64,000 bases of DNA, from NCBI RefSeq assembly GCF_028435365.1, contig NZ_JAGTJJ010000030.1, positions 80,205 to 144,204 of the forward strand. The letters are read 5' to 3'. The translations under genes and the position numbers were made by a program. The stretch is from Polyangium jinanense (GTDB lineage: Bacteria > Myxococcota > Polyangia > Polyangiales > Polyangiaceae). Positions 11,775 to 20,440 of this stretch are shown here, piece after piece. A model generated the notes under the pieces. The model did no database searches. It saw nothing but the letters and a program-made list of their open reading frames with translations, and had not been told where the DNA came from. Positions within the stretch are counted from its first letter, which is position 1; the number at the start of each line of letters is the position of its first letter.

Positions 11775-12682
11775 GCACGGATCCGAAGAACGCACCGCGC
11801 CGCGCCCTCGGCCGCGGACTCGACGCGCTCCTGCCCGCCGCCGCCCCCCCGTCGCCGTCCGGCGCGTCGTACGGCGACAAGAGCGTGTTCACGTGCCCGA
11901 TCGAGCGCATCGGCCCGCAGCCGGGGCAGCCGCGGCAACACTTCGACGACGAGGCGCTCGAGGAGCTCGCCGCGTCGATCCGGGAGCACGGGATCCTCGA
12001 GCCGATCGTGGTGCGCCGCCCGCAAGCGGGCGCCGACAAGTACGAGATCATCGCCGGCGAGCGGAGGTGGCGCGCAGCGCAGCGCGCAGGCCTGAAAGAC
12101 GTGCTCGTCGTGGTGAAGGACGTCTCGCCGAAGGAGGCGTTCGAGCTCGCGCTCGTGGAGAACGTGCAGCGCGAGGACCTGAACCCGATCGAGCTCGCCG
12201 AGGCGTTCGACAGGCTGCTCCGAGAGCACGGCTACACGCAGGAGTCACTCGCGGAGCGCGTGGGCAAGAACCGCACGACGGTGACGAACAGCCTGCGGCT
12301 CTTGAAGCTGCCCGCGCGCGTGCGGTCGATGGTGATCGGCGGCGACCTCAGCGAGGGCCACGCGCGCGCGCTGCTCGGCGCGCCCGACGAGAAGGCGATG
12401 GAAGAGATCGCCGACAAGGCGGTGCGTGGTCGGCTGCCGGTGCGAAAGGTCGAGGAGCTCGTGCGCACCTCGCGCGGCCCGAAGGAGGGCGGCGGAGGCA
12501 AAGGCAACAAGGCCGACGAGCCCGCGCCGAAGTCGCCGGGCGTGAAGGACCTGGAAGCGCGGCTCATGCGCAAGCTCGGCGCGAAGGTCGAGGTGCGCGA
12601 CAAGGACGGGCGCGGCGAGATCGCCGTCGTCTACGGCTCGCTCGACGAGCTCGATCGGCTGCTCGCTCTGCTCGGCGCGTGA
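11771..12682 (+). CDS. parB: Chromosome-partitioning CTPase ParB/Spo0J
   Basis: ParB binds parS and spreads as a CTP-dependent clamp. The start at 11771 overlaps the parA stop and gives 303 residues. The N-terminal RRALGRGLDALLP is the usual ParA-stimulating peptide. The ParB/Srx domain shows IGPQPGQPRQHF and the CTP-binding/arginine patch AGERRWRAAQRAG. Next come ENVQREDLNPIE and the HTH RVGKNRTTVTNSLRLLKLP. After a Gly/Lys linker the C-terminal dimerisation domain begins at VKDLEARLMRKLG. An 8-bp hairpin at 12694-12718 follows. Confidence 0.96.
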   Translation: MSTDPKNAPRRALGRGLDALLPAAAPPSPSGASYGDKSVFTCPIERIGPQPGQPRQHFDDEALEELAASIREHGILEPIVVRRPQAGADKYEIIAGERRWRAAQRAGLKDVLVVVKDVSPKEAFELALVENVQREDLNPIELAEAFDRLLREHGYTQESLAERVGKNRTTVTNSLRLLKLPARVRSMVIGGDLSEGHARALLGAPDEKAMEEIADKAVRGRLPVRKVEELVRTSRGPKEGGGGKGNKADEPAPKSPGVKDLEARLMRKLGAKVEVRDKDGRGEIAVVYGSLDELDRLLALLGA

Positions 12683-12693
12683 CGCGAACATGA

Positions 12694-12718
12694 GGGCGGG
12701 CGCTTGCGGTGCCCGCCC
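12694..12718 (+). terminator. Hairpin after parB
   Basis: GGGCGGGC (12694-12701) pairs with GCCCGCCC (12711-12718) around a 9-base loop, 11 bases after the parB stop. No T-tract follows. It overlaps the first possible start of the next gene, which argues that translation of that gene begins further in. Confidence 0.4.
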
Positions 12719-13260
12719 GGTCGCCGCACGATGCCCTCGTGCCGAACGTCGTGCCCACGCTCGCGATGTTCTTCGGGCTGATGGTGCTCGCGGCCTTCGT
12801 GCCGCAGCCGCTGACGCCCGCGACACTCCTGGCCGCGAAGGCGGCGCCGCCGTGGGCCCTCGCGCTCGTCGCGGCCGTGGCGGCGGCGCTCGCGGCGTTC
12901 GTGGATCATCGCCTCGTGCGCACGACGTTCCAGATCAAGGCGCTCGCGGAGATCCGGAAGAAGTCGCTTTTCCAGCGCGCCGAAGGCTGGGTGAAGGTCG
13001 CGCCGTTCCTGACGACGGCGGCCTTCGCGGCCTTGCCGTTACCGTTCATCATCGTGCGGGTCTTGATGCCGCTCTCGGGCTACCCGGCGCTGCGATATGC
13101 TGTCGCCGTGGGGCTCGGGCGCGCGCCGCGCATCTACGTGCTCGCCGTCGTGGGCAAGGAGCTCGACATCCCGACGGAGCTGCTCGCCTTCGCCCTCGCG
13201 CTCGGCGCGATCGTGTCGCTCGCCGCGTTCGTGCGGCAGAGGCACGCGTCGAGAAGGTGA
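12709..13260 (+). CDS. Polytopic membrane protein, VTT/DedA-like segment
   Basis: The frame encodes up to 183 residues with hydrophobic segments near residues 16-34, 48-65, 97-118 and 160-178. The stretch GRAPRIYVLAVVGKELDIP resembles the GRxxRxxxLAxxG segment of VTT (SNARE-associated/DedA-like) membrane proteins, but the protein is shorter than most of that family, so the assignment is weak. The 12709 start is a GTG lying inside a hairpin; a GTG at 12739 (VPNVVPTLAMFF) is an alternative. Its stop codon abuts the stop of the convergent TPR lipoprotein gene with no gap. Confidence 0.65.
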   Translation: MPARSPHDALVPNVVPTLAMFFGLMVLAAFVPQPLTPATLLAAKAAPPWALALVAAVAAALAAFVDHRLVRTTFQIKALAEIRKKSLFQRAEGWVKVAPFLTTAAFAALPLPFIIVRVLMPLSGYPALRYAVAVGLGRAPRIYVLAVVGKELDIPTELLAFALALGAIVSLAAFVRQRHASRR

Positions 13261-14271
13261 TCAGCGCTTGTTGATCGCCTTGATCTCGCGGAGTTTGTCC
13301 TTCGCGGCCTTGCCGATCGGCGAGTCCTTCCCGAACTCGACGGCCTTGCCCATGGAGAACTCCGCGCTCTGCGGCTTCTGGAGCGCGAGCTGCGCGAGGC
13401 CCATGTAGTAGTACCCCGCGGCATAGTCGGGCTTCACCTTGACGGACTCCTGGTAGTCCGCGAGCGCGCCGGCCTCGTCGCCGAGCTCGTGCTTGCAGGT
13501 GCCACGACGGACGAACCACTCGGGGTCGGTCCCCTTGAGCTTGATCGCTCGGTCGAACGCGGCCACGCAGTCGCCGAACGCCTTGCCGTAGCCGAACATG
13601 CGGCCGACCGTGACGAGCATCGCGGGGTCGTCCTTCGTGCCTTCGAGGACCTTCTTCAGGTGCGGCACGGCCTTCTCGTGTTGCTTCGCTTCGGCGAGCA
13701 TCGCGGCGTACTCGAAGCGCACCTCGACGTTGTCGCCCTTCGCGATGGCCGTCTCGTACGCCTTCGACGCGCCCTCGACGTCGCCCTTCAGGCCGAGCGC
13801 GTAGCCGAGGTTGCGCAACATGCCGACGTCGCCGGGCGTCTTTTCGAGCGCTGCGCGGAGGTACTTGATGGCGTCGTCGGCGCGCGGCGGGCTCGTCGAG
13901 AGGTAGATGGCCGCGAGGTTCTGCGCGGCCGCGGCGAGGCCCGGCTTGATCTGGAGCGCGGCGAGGTAGGACTTCTCGGCGCCGGCGAGGTCGTTCTCCT
14001 TTTCGAGCACGAGGCCCATGTACGCGTGCGCCTCGGCGTTGTCCGGCGACGCCTTGAGCGCGCGCTCGAGGTGGACCTTGCCGGCCGCGTACTGCTCCTT
14101 GTCGATGTAGGCGACGGCGCGCTGGAAGTCGGTCTGCGCGGCGCCTTCGTTGATGCCCTCGCTGCCGCCGAGCGGCGGATCGGCGACGAGATCGGGATCC
14201 TTCGGCGGCGGCGTGCTGCCGCAGGCCGAGAGGAGAAGCGCCGTGATGCAAGGGAGGAGGAAGGCTCTCAT
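13261..14271 (-). CDS. TPR-repeat lipoprotein
   Basis: I start the gene at the ATG at 14271, which overlaps the glnD stop by four bases (ATGA), giving 336 residues. The N-terminus MRAFLLPCITALLLSACG is a lipoprotein signal with Cys17 as lipidation site. From residue 45 to the end there are about seven to eight tetratricopeptide repeats, for example NAEAHAYMGLVLEKENDLAG and YAAGYYYMGLAQLALQKP. TPR lipoproteins serve as envelope scaffolds (PilF/Tgl, BamD-like), but the specific partner here is unknown. The gene is the third member of a coupled operon behind a CheR-like protein and GlnD. Confidence 0.85.
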   Translation of the reverse strand: MRAFLLPCITALLLSACGSTPPPKDPDLVADPPLGGSEGINEGAAQTDFQRAVAYIDKEQYAAGKVHLERALKASPDNAEAHAYMGLVLEKENDLAGAEKSYLAALQIKPGLAAAAQNLAAIYLSTSPPRADDAIKYLRAALEKTPGDVGMLRNLGYALGLKGDVEGASKAYETAIAKGDNVEVRFEYAAMLAEAKQHEKAVPHLKKVLEGTKDDPAMLVTVGRMFGYGKAFGDCVAAFDRAIKLKGTDPEWFVRRGTCKHELGDEAGALADYQESVKVKPDYAAGYYYMGLAQLALQKPQSAEFSMGKAVEFGKDSPIGKAAKDKLREIKAINKR

Positions 14272-17054
14272 CGCTCTGCGCGAGGAGGAGGAGGAGAAGA
14301 CCATGGCCCGCTGTTTCCTTCTTGCTCGAGCGATTCGAGCACCGACTCGATTCGTTGCCGCACCTCGGCGGCGCGCTTGCCCGGCGCCACTTTACCGCCG
14401 TCCGCCTCGCTGACGTAGAACACATCGGCCGCGCGCGTGCCCTCGGTGTTGATCTTGGCCACGACGATGCTGAGGCCGAGGCCGTAGAGCGCGTCGGAGA
14501 TGGCGTGCAGGAGGCCGGGGCGATCCCGGGTCATCACCTCGATGACCGTGTGCCGCGGCGAGGCGCGATCGTCGATGGAGACCTGCGTGCGCACGCGTGG
14601 CGTCGCGCGGCCCGGCAGCGTGCTCTTGCCGCGCTTGCTCGCGAGCTCGGCCGTGGTCGTGCGGCCTTCGAGCACCGCGTCGAGGTCCCGCACGAGGACC
14701 GGCAGCGCACGCGCGACGCCCTCCACGCCCTCGGCGCGATCTCGCACCCAGAAGAGGTCGACGGCCTCGACCGTGCCGTCCGGCAAATGTCGCGAGTGGA
14801 TCTGCGCGGCGTGTACTTCGAGACGCGAGGCCGTGAGCGCGGCCGTGATCGACGCGAGGAGGCCGGGGCGATCCGCGGCGATCACGCAAATCTCGGCGGC
14901 CTGCGGGTGCCTCGAAGGGACGAGCGCGACGCTGACCGTCCGCCCCTCATGCTTGCGCGCAAGCTCGGCGTGCGCGGAGATCGCCGCGGGGGCGTTCGAG
15001 AGCAGGTAACGCTCGGGCATCGACGCGAGGTACGCCGGGACGAACGCTTGCCGCGCGGTCCGCTCCTCGTCCGAGGACGCGGGGAGCGCGAGCGCGGCTT
15101 CGAGCACGGCCGACTGCGCACGCGCCAAGCGCTCGTCCTCGCCGGGGTTGCCCGCGAGCGCACGATCGGCGGCGAGGTAGAGCTCGTCGAGCATGCGCGC
15201 CTTCCACGAGGTCATCGACGTCGGGCTGGTCGTGGAGAGGTCGGCGACGGTGAGCAGGTAGAGCTCGGAGAGCGTGTCCCGATCGGGGATCACGCGTAAG
15301 AACTCCTCGATCGTCGCGGGATCGTCGAGGTCCCGTCGCGTCGCGACGTGGTACATCACGAGGTGCTGACGCACGAGGTGGCACGCGGCCGCGACGTCCT
15401 CGGCCGGCAAACCGATGCGCTTCAGGATGCCGTCGGCCATGACGGCGCCGCGCTCGCTGTGATCCTTGCCGCCGATCGCCTTACCCACGTCGTGCAGGAG
15501 CGTCGCGAAGAACAGCATCGTCTTGCGTGTCGCCTCGGCCGCGAGTCGGCACGCGAGCGGGTGCTCGGCCGTGAGCTCGCCACGCACGAGCGCCGCGAGT
15601 CGATCGACGGCGGCCACCGAGTGCACGTCGACCGTGTACACGTGGTAGACGTCGTGGTGCACGCGTCCGACGACGGGTAAAAACTCGGGGATCATCGCGA
15701 GGAGGAGCCCGAGGTCGTGCATCTCGGCGAGTGGAGATCCGCGCTTGAGACGCGTCTCCTCGGTCGTCGAGACGAGCGCGCAAAAGAGGCGCGCGGCCTC
15801 GGGGCTCTCGCGCAGGCTCTCGGTCCAGGAAGGATCCGCGGCGGCGCGCGCAATGGCGTCGCGGGCCCACGGAAGGAGCGGCGCGCGGCGCTCGACGGCC
15901 GCCGAGAGCATGCGCAGCGCGAGCGCGGGATCCTTGGTGACGAGCTCGAGCTCGCTCATCGTCACGCAGCCGTCGAACATTCGCACGCCGCCGCCGAGGT
16001 CCTCCTCGCGCGGCTTCTTCTTGCCGAGCATCGGCGCGGCGCGCGCGAGCATGGTCTCTCGAGCGCTCGAGATGATGCGCGCGCTGCGGTAGTACGCGCT
16101 CATCATCTTCTCGACGGCCTCGCCGCCCTCGCCGTAGCCGAGCAGCGCCGCGATCGATTCCTGCTCGTCGAATGTGAGCCTGTCGCTGCGCCGCCCCGCG
16201 TGCGCGTGGAGCAGGTTCCGGATGCGGAAGAGCAGCTCACGCGCCGCGGCGATCTCCGCCGACTCGCGCGGCAAGAGCGCACCCACGCGCACGAGATCGT
16301 CGAGCTCGTGCACGCCGAAGCGCGCCTTCCCCGCCCAGCCCGCGATGTCGAGATCGCGTAGGCCCCCCGCGCCGTTCTTCACGTCGGGTTCGAGCAGATA
16401 AACCGATCCGCCGAACCGCGCGTGTCGCTCGCGCACCTCGTCCTCGAGCTGCGCGAGGAACCGAGGCAGCTCCGCGTGCGCGAAGAGACCGGCGTCGCAC
16501 CGCGTCTTCAGCTCGTCCGAGAGCGCGCGGCTCCCCGTGATGTGCCGGTAGTCGAGCAAGCTCGTCGCCGTGGGCAAATCCGAGCGGGCCGCTTCGACGA
16601 GCTGCTCGACCTTGCCGACCTGATGACCAATCGGCACGCCCATGTCCCAGAGCGGGTAGAGCAGCGCCTCCGCCACGGCCGCAGCCGCGCCGAGATCCCG
16701 CGCGAGGAGCCGCACGTCGAGATCGCTGCCGAGCGCGAGCGCGCCGCGCCCGTACCCACCCACGCCGCCGAGCGCGACCTCTTCGAACGCGTCGGCGACC
16801 TCCTTCGGCGCGGCCTCGCCGCCGGGCAAACGCAGGCGTCCTTCGCGCGCTTCGGTCCGCAGGATGTCGAAGAGCCGCGTGAGGAGCTCGTCGCAGTGCC
16901 GCGCGTGCTTGCGGCCGAGCACGAGCCCGCATGCGTCGAGCGGCGCGGGGTGGCTGCTCGAAGGCACGAGCGCTTCGAGCTCGGCGCGTCGCGCGGACCA
17001 TTCGCGGCGAAGATCCACGAGCACGCCCGTCGGATCCTTCACCTCGGCGTTCAT
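14268..17054 (-). CDS. glnD: [Protein-PII] uridylyltransferase / uridylyl-removing enzyme
   Basis: GlnD senses glutamine and modifies PII proteins. The 928-residue protein is full length and in family order. The nucleotidyltransferase domain has GVGGYGRGALALGSDLDV (97-114, metal ligands D111 and D113). The HD domain at roughly residues 470-590 contains LLHDVGKAIGGKDHSERG. Two C-terminal ACT domains open with AADRPGLLASITAAL and TRDRPGLLHAISDAL. Both ends overlap neighbours by four bases: the upstream CheR-like stop and the downstream TPR lipoprotein start. The coupling of GlnD to those two partners is unusual. Confidence 0.95.
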   Translation of the reverse strand: MNAEVKDPTGVLVDLRREWSARRAELEALVPSSSHPAPLDACGLVLGRKHARHCDELLTRLFDILRTEAREGRLRLPGGEAAPKEVADAFEEVALGGVGGYGRGALALGSDLDVRLLARDLGAAAAVAEALLYPLWDMGVPIGHQVGKVEQLVEAARSDLPTATSLLDYRHITGSRALSDELKTRCDAGLFAHAELPRFLAQLEDEVRERHARFGGSVYLLEPDVKNGAGGLRDLDIAGWAGKARFGVHELDDLVRVGALLPRESAEIAAARELLFRIRNLLHAHAGRRSDRLTFDEQESIAALLGYGEGGEAVEKMMSAYYRSARIISSARETMLARAAPMLGKKKPREEDLGGGVRMFDGCVTMSELELVTKDPALALRMLSAAVERRAPLLPWARDAIARAAADPSWTESLRESPEAARLFCALVSTTEETRLKRGSPLAEMHDLGLLLAMIPEFLPVVGRVHHDVYHVYTVDVHSVAAVDRLAALVRGELTAEHPLACRLAAEATRKTMLFFATLLHDVGKAIGGKDHSERGAVMADGILKRIGLPAEDVAAACHLVRQHLVMYHVATRRDLDDPATIEEFLRVIPDRDTLSELYLLTVADLSTTSPTSMTSWKARMLDELYLAADRALAGNPGEDERLARAQSAVLEAALALPASSDEERTARQAFVPAYLASMPERYLLSNAPAAISAHAELARKHEGRTVSVALVPSRHPQAAEICVIAADRPGLLASITAALTASRLEVHAAQIHSRHLPDGTVEAVDLFWVRDRAEGVEGVARALPVLVRDLDAVLEGRTTTAELASKRGKSTLPGRATPRVRTQVSIDDRASPRHTVIEVMTRDRPGLLHAISDALYGLGLSIVVAKINTEGTRAADVFYVSEADGGKVAPGKRAAEVRQRIESVLESLEQEGNSGPWSSPPPPRAER

Positions 17055-17887
17055 GGTCGTCGCTTCGGGGGGCGGAGTGCGGTGACGGTAGGCGCGAGAC
17101 GGAACGGCTCGAGGCCCATGCCGCGCAGGCGGAGCACCTCACTCGCGGCCGAGAACAAAAGTCCCCCGTCTTCGAGCTCGTTCGCGAGCCGCATGGCGAC
17201 CTGCTCGCCGGCCTGCGTCGTCAGGTAGAGCAGCACGTTCTTGAACAGGATGATGTGGAACGGCCCCTGCGGCACGCGCTTGACGAGGTCGTACTCCTCG
17301 AACTCGACCGCGTTGCGCACGAGCAGGCCCACGCGCAGACGGCCGTTCTGTTCGTCGCAGAAGCGCTCGACCCACGTGGGCGGGATGTCACGCGCCGCCT
17401 CGCGCCCGTACGTCGCTTCGCGCGCGACCGCGATCGCCTCGGCCGAACGATCCACGCCGAGCACGCGGAAGCGCCGGCGCGCCGCCGTGAGCAACATGCC
17501 CATGGTGTAGGCCTCTTCGCCCGTGCTGCAGCCGGCCGAGAGCACCGCGAGCTCCACGTCCGCGGGGAAGAGTTTTTCGAGCTGACGCTCGATCGCCTCC
17601 CACTGCGCGCCGTCCCGGTAGAAGCGCGTCTCGCCGACGCGCAGCGAGGTGACGATCTGCTCGACCGCGGCCTTGTCCTTGATGAGCTCCCGCGCGACCT
17701 CGTTCATCGACAGGCCGCTCCTGTACGACTGATGCTCGAGGTAGCGACGCACGCGATCGCGCACCCATCCGGGCGTCGCGCCGCTCGAGCCGAAGCCGAA
17801 GAGCTCTTCGGCGAGCCTCAGCGCGACGTCGACGGCTCGATCGCCCGAGTCAGGTCCAGACACGGATGAGCCCTTCGCGCGCGCCAT
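17051..17887 (-). CDS. CheR-type SAM-dependent protein methyltransferase
   Basis: The 278-residue protein matches CheR methyltransferases. An N-terminal helical segment (SGLSMNEVARELIKDKAA) is followed by the family signature VGETRFYRDGAQWEAIE, the SAM-binding loop LSAGCSTGEEAYTMGM and the C-terminal FKNVLLYLTTQAGE, where CheR typically has RNVLIYF. The ATG at 17887 is the first good start, although its ribosome-binding site is weak. No chemoreceptor or other che gene is nearby; the gene instead overlaps glnD by four bases. The substrate is therefore not obvious and could be an unlinked chemoreceptor. Confidence 0.85.
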   Translation of the reverse strand: MARAKGSSVSGPDSGDRAVDVALRLAEELFGFGSSGATPGWVRDRVRRYLEHQSYRSGLSMNEVARELIKDKAAVEQIVTSLRVGETRFYRDGAQWEAIERQLEKLFPADVELAVLSAGCSTGEEAYTMGMLLTAARRRFRVLGVDRSAEAIAVAREATYGREAARDIPPTWVERFCDEQNGRLRVGLLVRNAVEFEEYDLVKRVPQGPFHIILFKNVLLYLTTQAGEQVAMRLANELEDGGLLFSAASEVLRLRGMGLEPFRLAPTVTALRPPKRRP

Positions 17888-18181
17888 GCAGATCGTGTTC
17901 GCTTGGGAGAAGCTCGCGCGACGCATGCGCCCCCCGCCACGCGCCGTCCTCGAGGCGCGCGCAGGGCATGTCATCGGTCGACTGGCTTCCCGCTTCCATC
18001 GCGCCGCCAATTTATCACCAAGGGCGGGCCATCCAGGCCAAACATTCACCTTTCCGACCTCCCTCCGCCGTGAACCCGGGTCTACGCCCCCGCTCGCCCG
18101 GCGTGATACACTGCCCGAGGTCCCTCGCATCGACCCCGGAAAGCACGTATGGCTTGGAACTTGCTCCCTTTCGCCCCCGCC

Positions 18182-19087
18182 ATGCGCAAGACGATGCTCT
18201 GCTCGGCCACGGCGCTCGCTTGGTTCCTCACCGCCGGAATCGCGTCGGCCCAGGTGCCGCCCCCGCCGCTCGAACCGCTTCCGCCCGGAGCGCCCCTCCC
18301 GCCCAACATCGTCCAGCATCCCGACGGCCGCACCACCGTCACCCGCACCCCTGAGGAGGGCGTCGACGTCCACGCGCAGACGAGCTCCGGCACGGTCCAC
18401 GCTTACGGCTGCGGCCGCGTCGACGTCGATCCCCGCGCCACGCAGCCCGCCGAGGCTCCGCACGGCGCGTGTCCCCTCCCCCACGCTTCGCCGTACCCGT
18501 ACCCCTACACGCCTCCGCCTGCGTACGCCTATCCGCCCCCGCCTCCGCCTCCGCCGCCCGCGCGCAAACAAAAACCTCGATACGCCCCGGATCCGGGCCG
18601 CCGCGGCGCGCTCATCGCGTCGAGCATCATCTTCGGCCTCGGTACGGTCACCACCGGCGCCGCGTACCTCATCTCGCTCGGCGCGAGCGCGGCCTGTGGC
18701 GCCACGGAGGTCTGCAACGTCGAGCCCTCGAAGTCCGCGCTGTATGCGATGGGCGCGATCCTGACGATCACGCCGAGCGTCCCGCGCTTCGTCGTGGGCG
18801 ACTGGGGCAAAGGGCTGCTCTACACGGCGCTCCGGGGCGGCTCGTTCGCCGCCGGCACGATGATCGAATGGGACGACCCGACCCACCTCGTCCCGCTCAC
18901 GTTCGCGTTCCTCGCGCCGCTCACGCTCGGCATCGTCGACCTCGCGACGACGCCGCATCGCGAGCAGCTCGAAGCCAAGAAGCAAAACACCGCGAGCAGC
19001 TTCGAGCTTCAGGGCATCGGTCCGACCGTCGCGTACGACCTCCGCGGAAGCACGATCCCGGCCCTCGGCGCGATCGGCACGTTCTGA
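18182..19087 (+). CDS. Exported Pro/Tyr-rich membrane protein, unknown function
   Basis: I use the ATG at 18182, which puts a clean signal peptide (MRKTMLCSATALAWFLTAG, cleavage after IASA) at the N-terminus; the frame is 301 residues. Mature residues 25-130 are Pro-rich and low complexity, with a Tyr-Pro run and nine consecutive prolines. Three or four hydrophobic segments follow (ALIASSIIFGLGTVTTG and GLLYTALRGGSFAAGT among them). I do not recognise a family. Proteins of this design, with a Pro-rich leader and a short membrane domain, are frequent in myxobacteria. A 294-base divergent region separates it from the CheR-like gene. Confidence 0.75.
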   Translation: MRKTMLCSATALAWFLTAGIASAQVPPPPLEPLPPGAPLPPNIVQHPDGRTTVTRTPEEGVDVHAQTSSGTVHAYGCGRVDVDPRATQPAEAPHGACPLPHASPYPYPYTPPPAYAYPPPPPPPPPARKQKPRYAPDPGRRGALIASSIIFGLGTVTTGAAYLISLGASAACGATEVCNVEPSKSALYAMGAILTITPSVPRFVVGDWGKGLLYTALRGGSFAAGTMIEWDDPTHLVPLTFAFLAPLTLGIVDLATTPHREQLEAKKQNTASSFELQGIGPTVAYDLRGSTIPALGAIGTF

Positions 19088-19094
19088 CGCACGC

Positions 19095-19982
19095 TCAGCC
19101 CTTCTTCACCCGGCGAAGCTCCTTCCAACGCCGGTGCAACCACAACCACTGCGCCGGGTACGTCTCGACGAACGACGCGAGCGCATTCGTGATCCGCGCC
19201 GCGACCTGCACGACATCGGCCCGCGTGGCGAGCGCCTCGGGCTCGATCAGATCGACGGCATCGAGCTCGTGCAATCCATCGTCGCGGCGGCGGCCGAAGG
19301 CGACGACGATCGGCGCACGCGCGCGTGCGGCCATCAGAAACGGGGCGAGATCACACCACGCAGGCGCGCCGAGGAACGGGATCTGCGCAACACCGGCAGC
19401 ACGCTCGGGGGCTTGATCGATCATCATCGCGACGACGTCACCGCGTGCGAGCGCTTCCCGTACGCGCGTCGTGGCGCCGCGGGCGTCGACGAGCAGGACA
19501 CCACGCTCCGCGCGCAGGCGTTGCCAGGTGCGATCGAGCGCGCGCCATGACAAACGCTTCGTGATCACGTGCAGTGCCGGCGTGCGTCCCGACAGCCCCT
19601 CGTGCTCTCGGAGCCACGCCGCCGCCGCGCACGCCGAGAGATCCCAGTTGCCCGTGTGCGCCGTCGCGACCACCACGCCGCGGCCATGTACGAGCGCCCG
19701 CGTGAAGACGTCCGCGGCCCGCGGTGACACCACGAGCTTCGGTTCGAGCGGCTCCTCTGGCCGCCCCGCGGTCCAGAGAAGCTCGAGCAGGCCCGCGCCG
19801 AGCGAGCCGTACATCGCGGCCGCCGCGCGCCTCGGCTCCGGCACGCCCGCGCGCTCCATGGCCGATTCGACGTGGCGGCGACGCACGCGCACGAGCCCGA
19901 AGGCAAGCGCGCCCAGCACCGCGCCGAACGAGCGAAGCGCGCGGTACGGCAAGAGCCCGACGAGGCGCGCCACGAGCCACAT
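19095..19982 (-). CDS. Lipid A biosynthesis acyltransferase (LpxL/HtrB-like)
   Basis: The 295-residue protein has the LPLAT fold signature: the HX4D catalytic motif HTGNWD near residue 109 in VVVATAHTGNWDLSA, followed by MIDQAPERAAG and a Trp/Arg-rich C-terminus (YPAQWLWLHRRWKEL) typical of HtrB/LpxL. The N-terminal VARLVGLLPYRALRSFGAVLG is the usual membrane-associated segment. It should transfer a secondary acyl chain to lipid A or a related lipid at the inner membrane. The chosen start at 19982 gives the family length; the open frame upstream has no support. Confidence 0.88.
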   Translation of the reverse strand: MWLVARLVGLLPYRALRSFGAVLGALAFGLVRVRRRHVESAMERAGVPEPRRAAAAMYGSLGAGLLELLWTAGRPEEPLEPKLVVSPRAADVFTRALVHGRGVVVATAHTGNWDLSACAAAAWLREHEGLSGRTPALHVITKRLSWRALDRTWQRLRAERGVLLVDARGATTRVREALARGDVVAMMIDQAPERAAGVAQIPFLGAPAWCDLAPFLMAARARAPIVVAFGRRRDDGLHELDAVDLIEPEALATRADVVQVAARITNALASFVETYPAQWLWLHRRWKELRRVKKG

Positions 19983-20071
19983 CCACAGAGGTCCTCGCGA
20001 ACCCTGCGGGAGGGCCTCGGGCGCGCCCTCTGCGCGAGCGCCGAGCGTCTCGTCCGCTCGGCTTCGCGCGC

Positions 20072-20359
20072 TCAACCCAAGAAGCCCGCCTTGCGGCCCG
20101 CGGAGACCTTCGTGCCGCCGTCGAGGCTGACCGCGAAGAGATCCTCGCGCGCCACGAAGAACGTCTCGCCCTTGTTCGAGCGTGCCCGGATGACTCCGTG
20201 GGCGAGCCGCAGCGACTCCACCTTCGCGATGTTCAGCGCGACGCCGTCGTGCGCGGCGTACAGCGTCAAGAGCTGCCCCTCCGGCAGGCGAAGCCAACCC
20301 TCCGGGTCGGTCGTGACGGAAGCGCTATCGAGCACGGTGCGAAACATGTCCTCGGTCAT
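20072..20359 (-). CDS. Conserved-looking 95-residue protein, unknown function
   Basis: The ATG at 20359 gives a 95-residue soluble protein beginning MTEDMFRTVLDSASVTTDPE. The second half is rich in beta-type segments (LLTLYAAHDGVALNIAKVE, GETFFVAREDLFAVSLDGG) and reads like a small barrel or PilZ-like fold, but no diagnostic motif is present. An ATG nine bases upstream (MCRMTED) is an alternative start. It is 89 bases upstream of the LpxL-like gene on the same strand and diverges from the MlaF-like ATPase. No function is assigned. Confidence 0.65.
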   Translation of the reverse strand: MTEDMFRTVLDSASVTTDPEGWLRLPEGQLLTLYAAHDGVALNIAKVESLRLAHGVIRARSNKGETFFVAREDLFAVSLDGGTKVSAGRKAGFLG

Positions 20360-20440
20360 GCGGCACATTTCCCGCCACGAGCCCCACGCGTCAAGCGCGA
20401 GCGCCCTTCGGACGAGACCGCGTGGTAGCCTCGACGCGCG

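Noticed and set aside
11885..11901. TTCACGTG-centred sequence inside parB, resembling half of a parS site
   Set aside because: Only the CACGTG core and part of one arm match the parS palindrome; the other arm does not, so chance is more likely.
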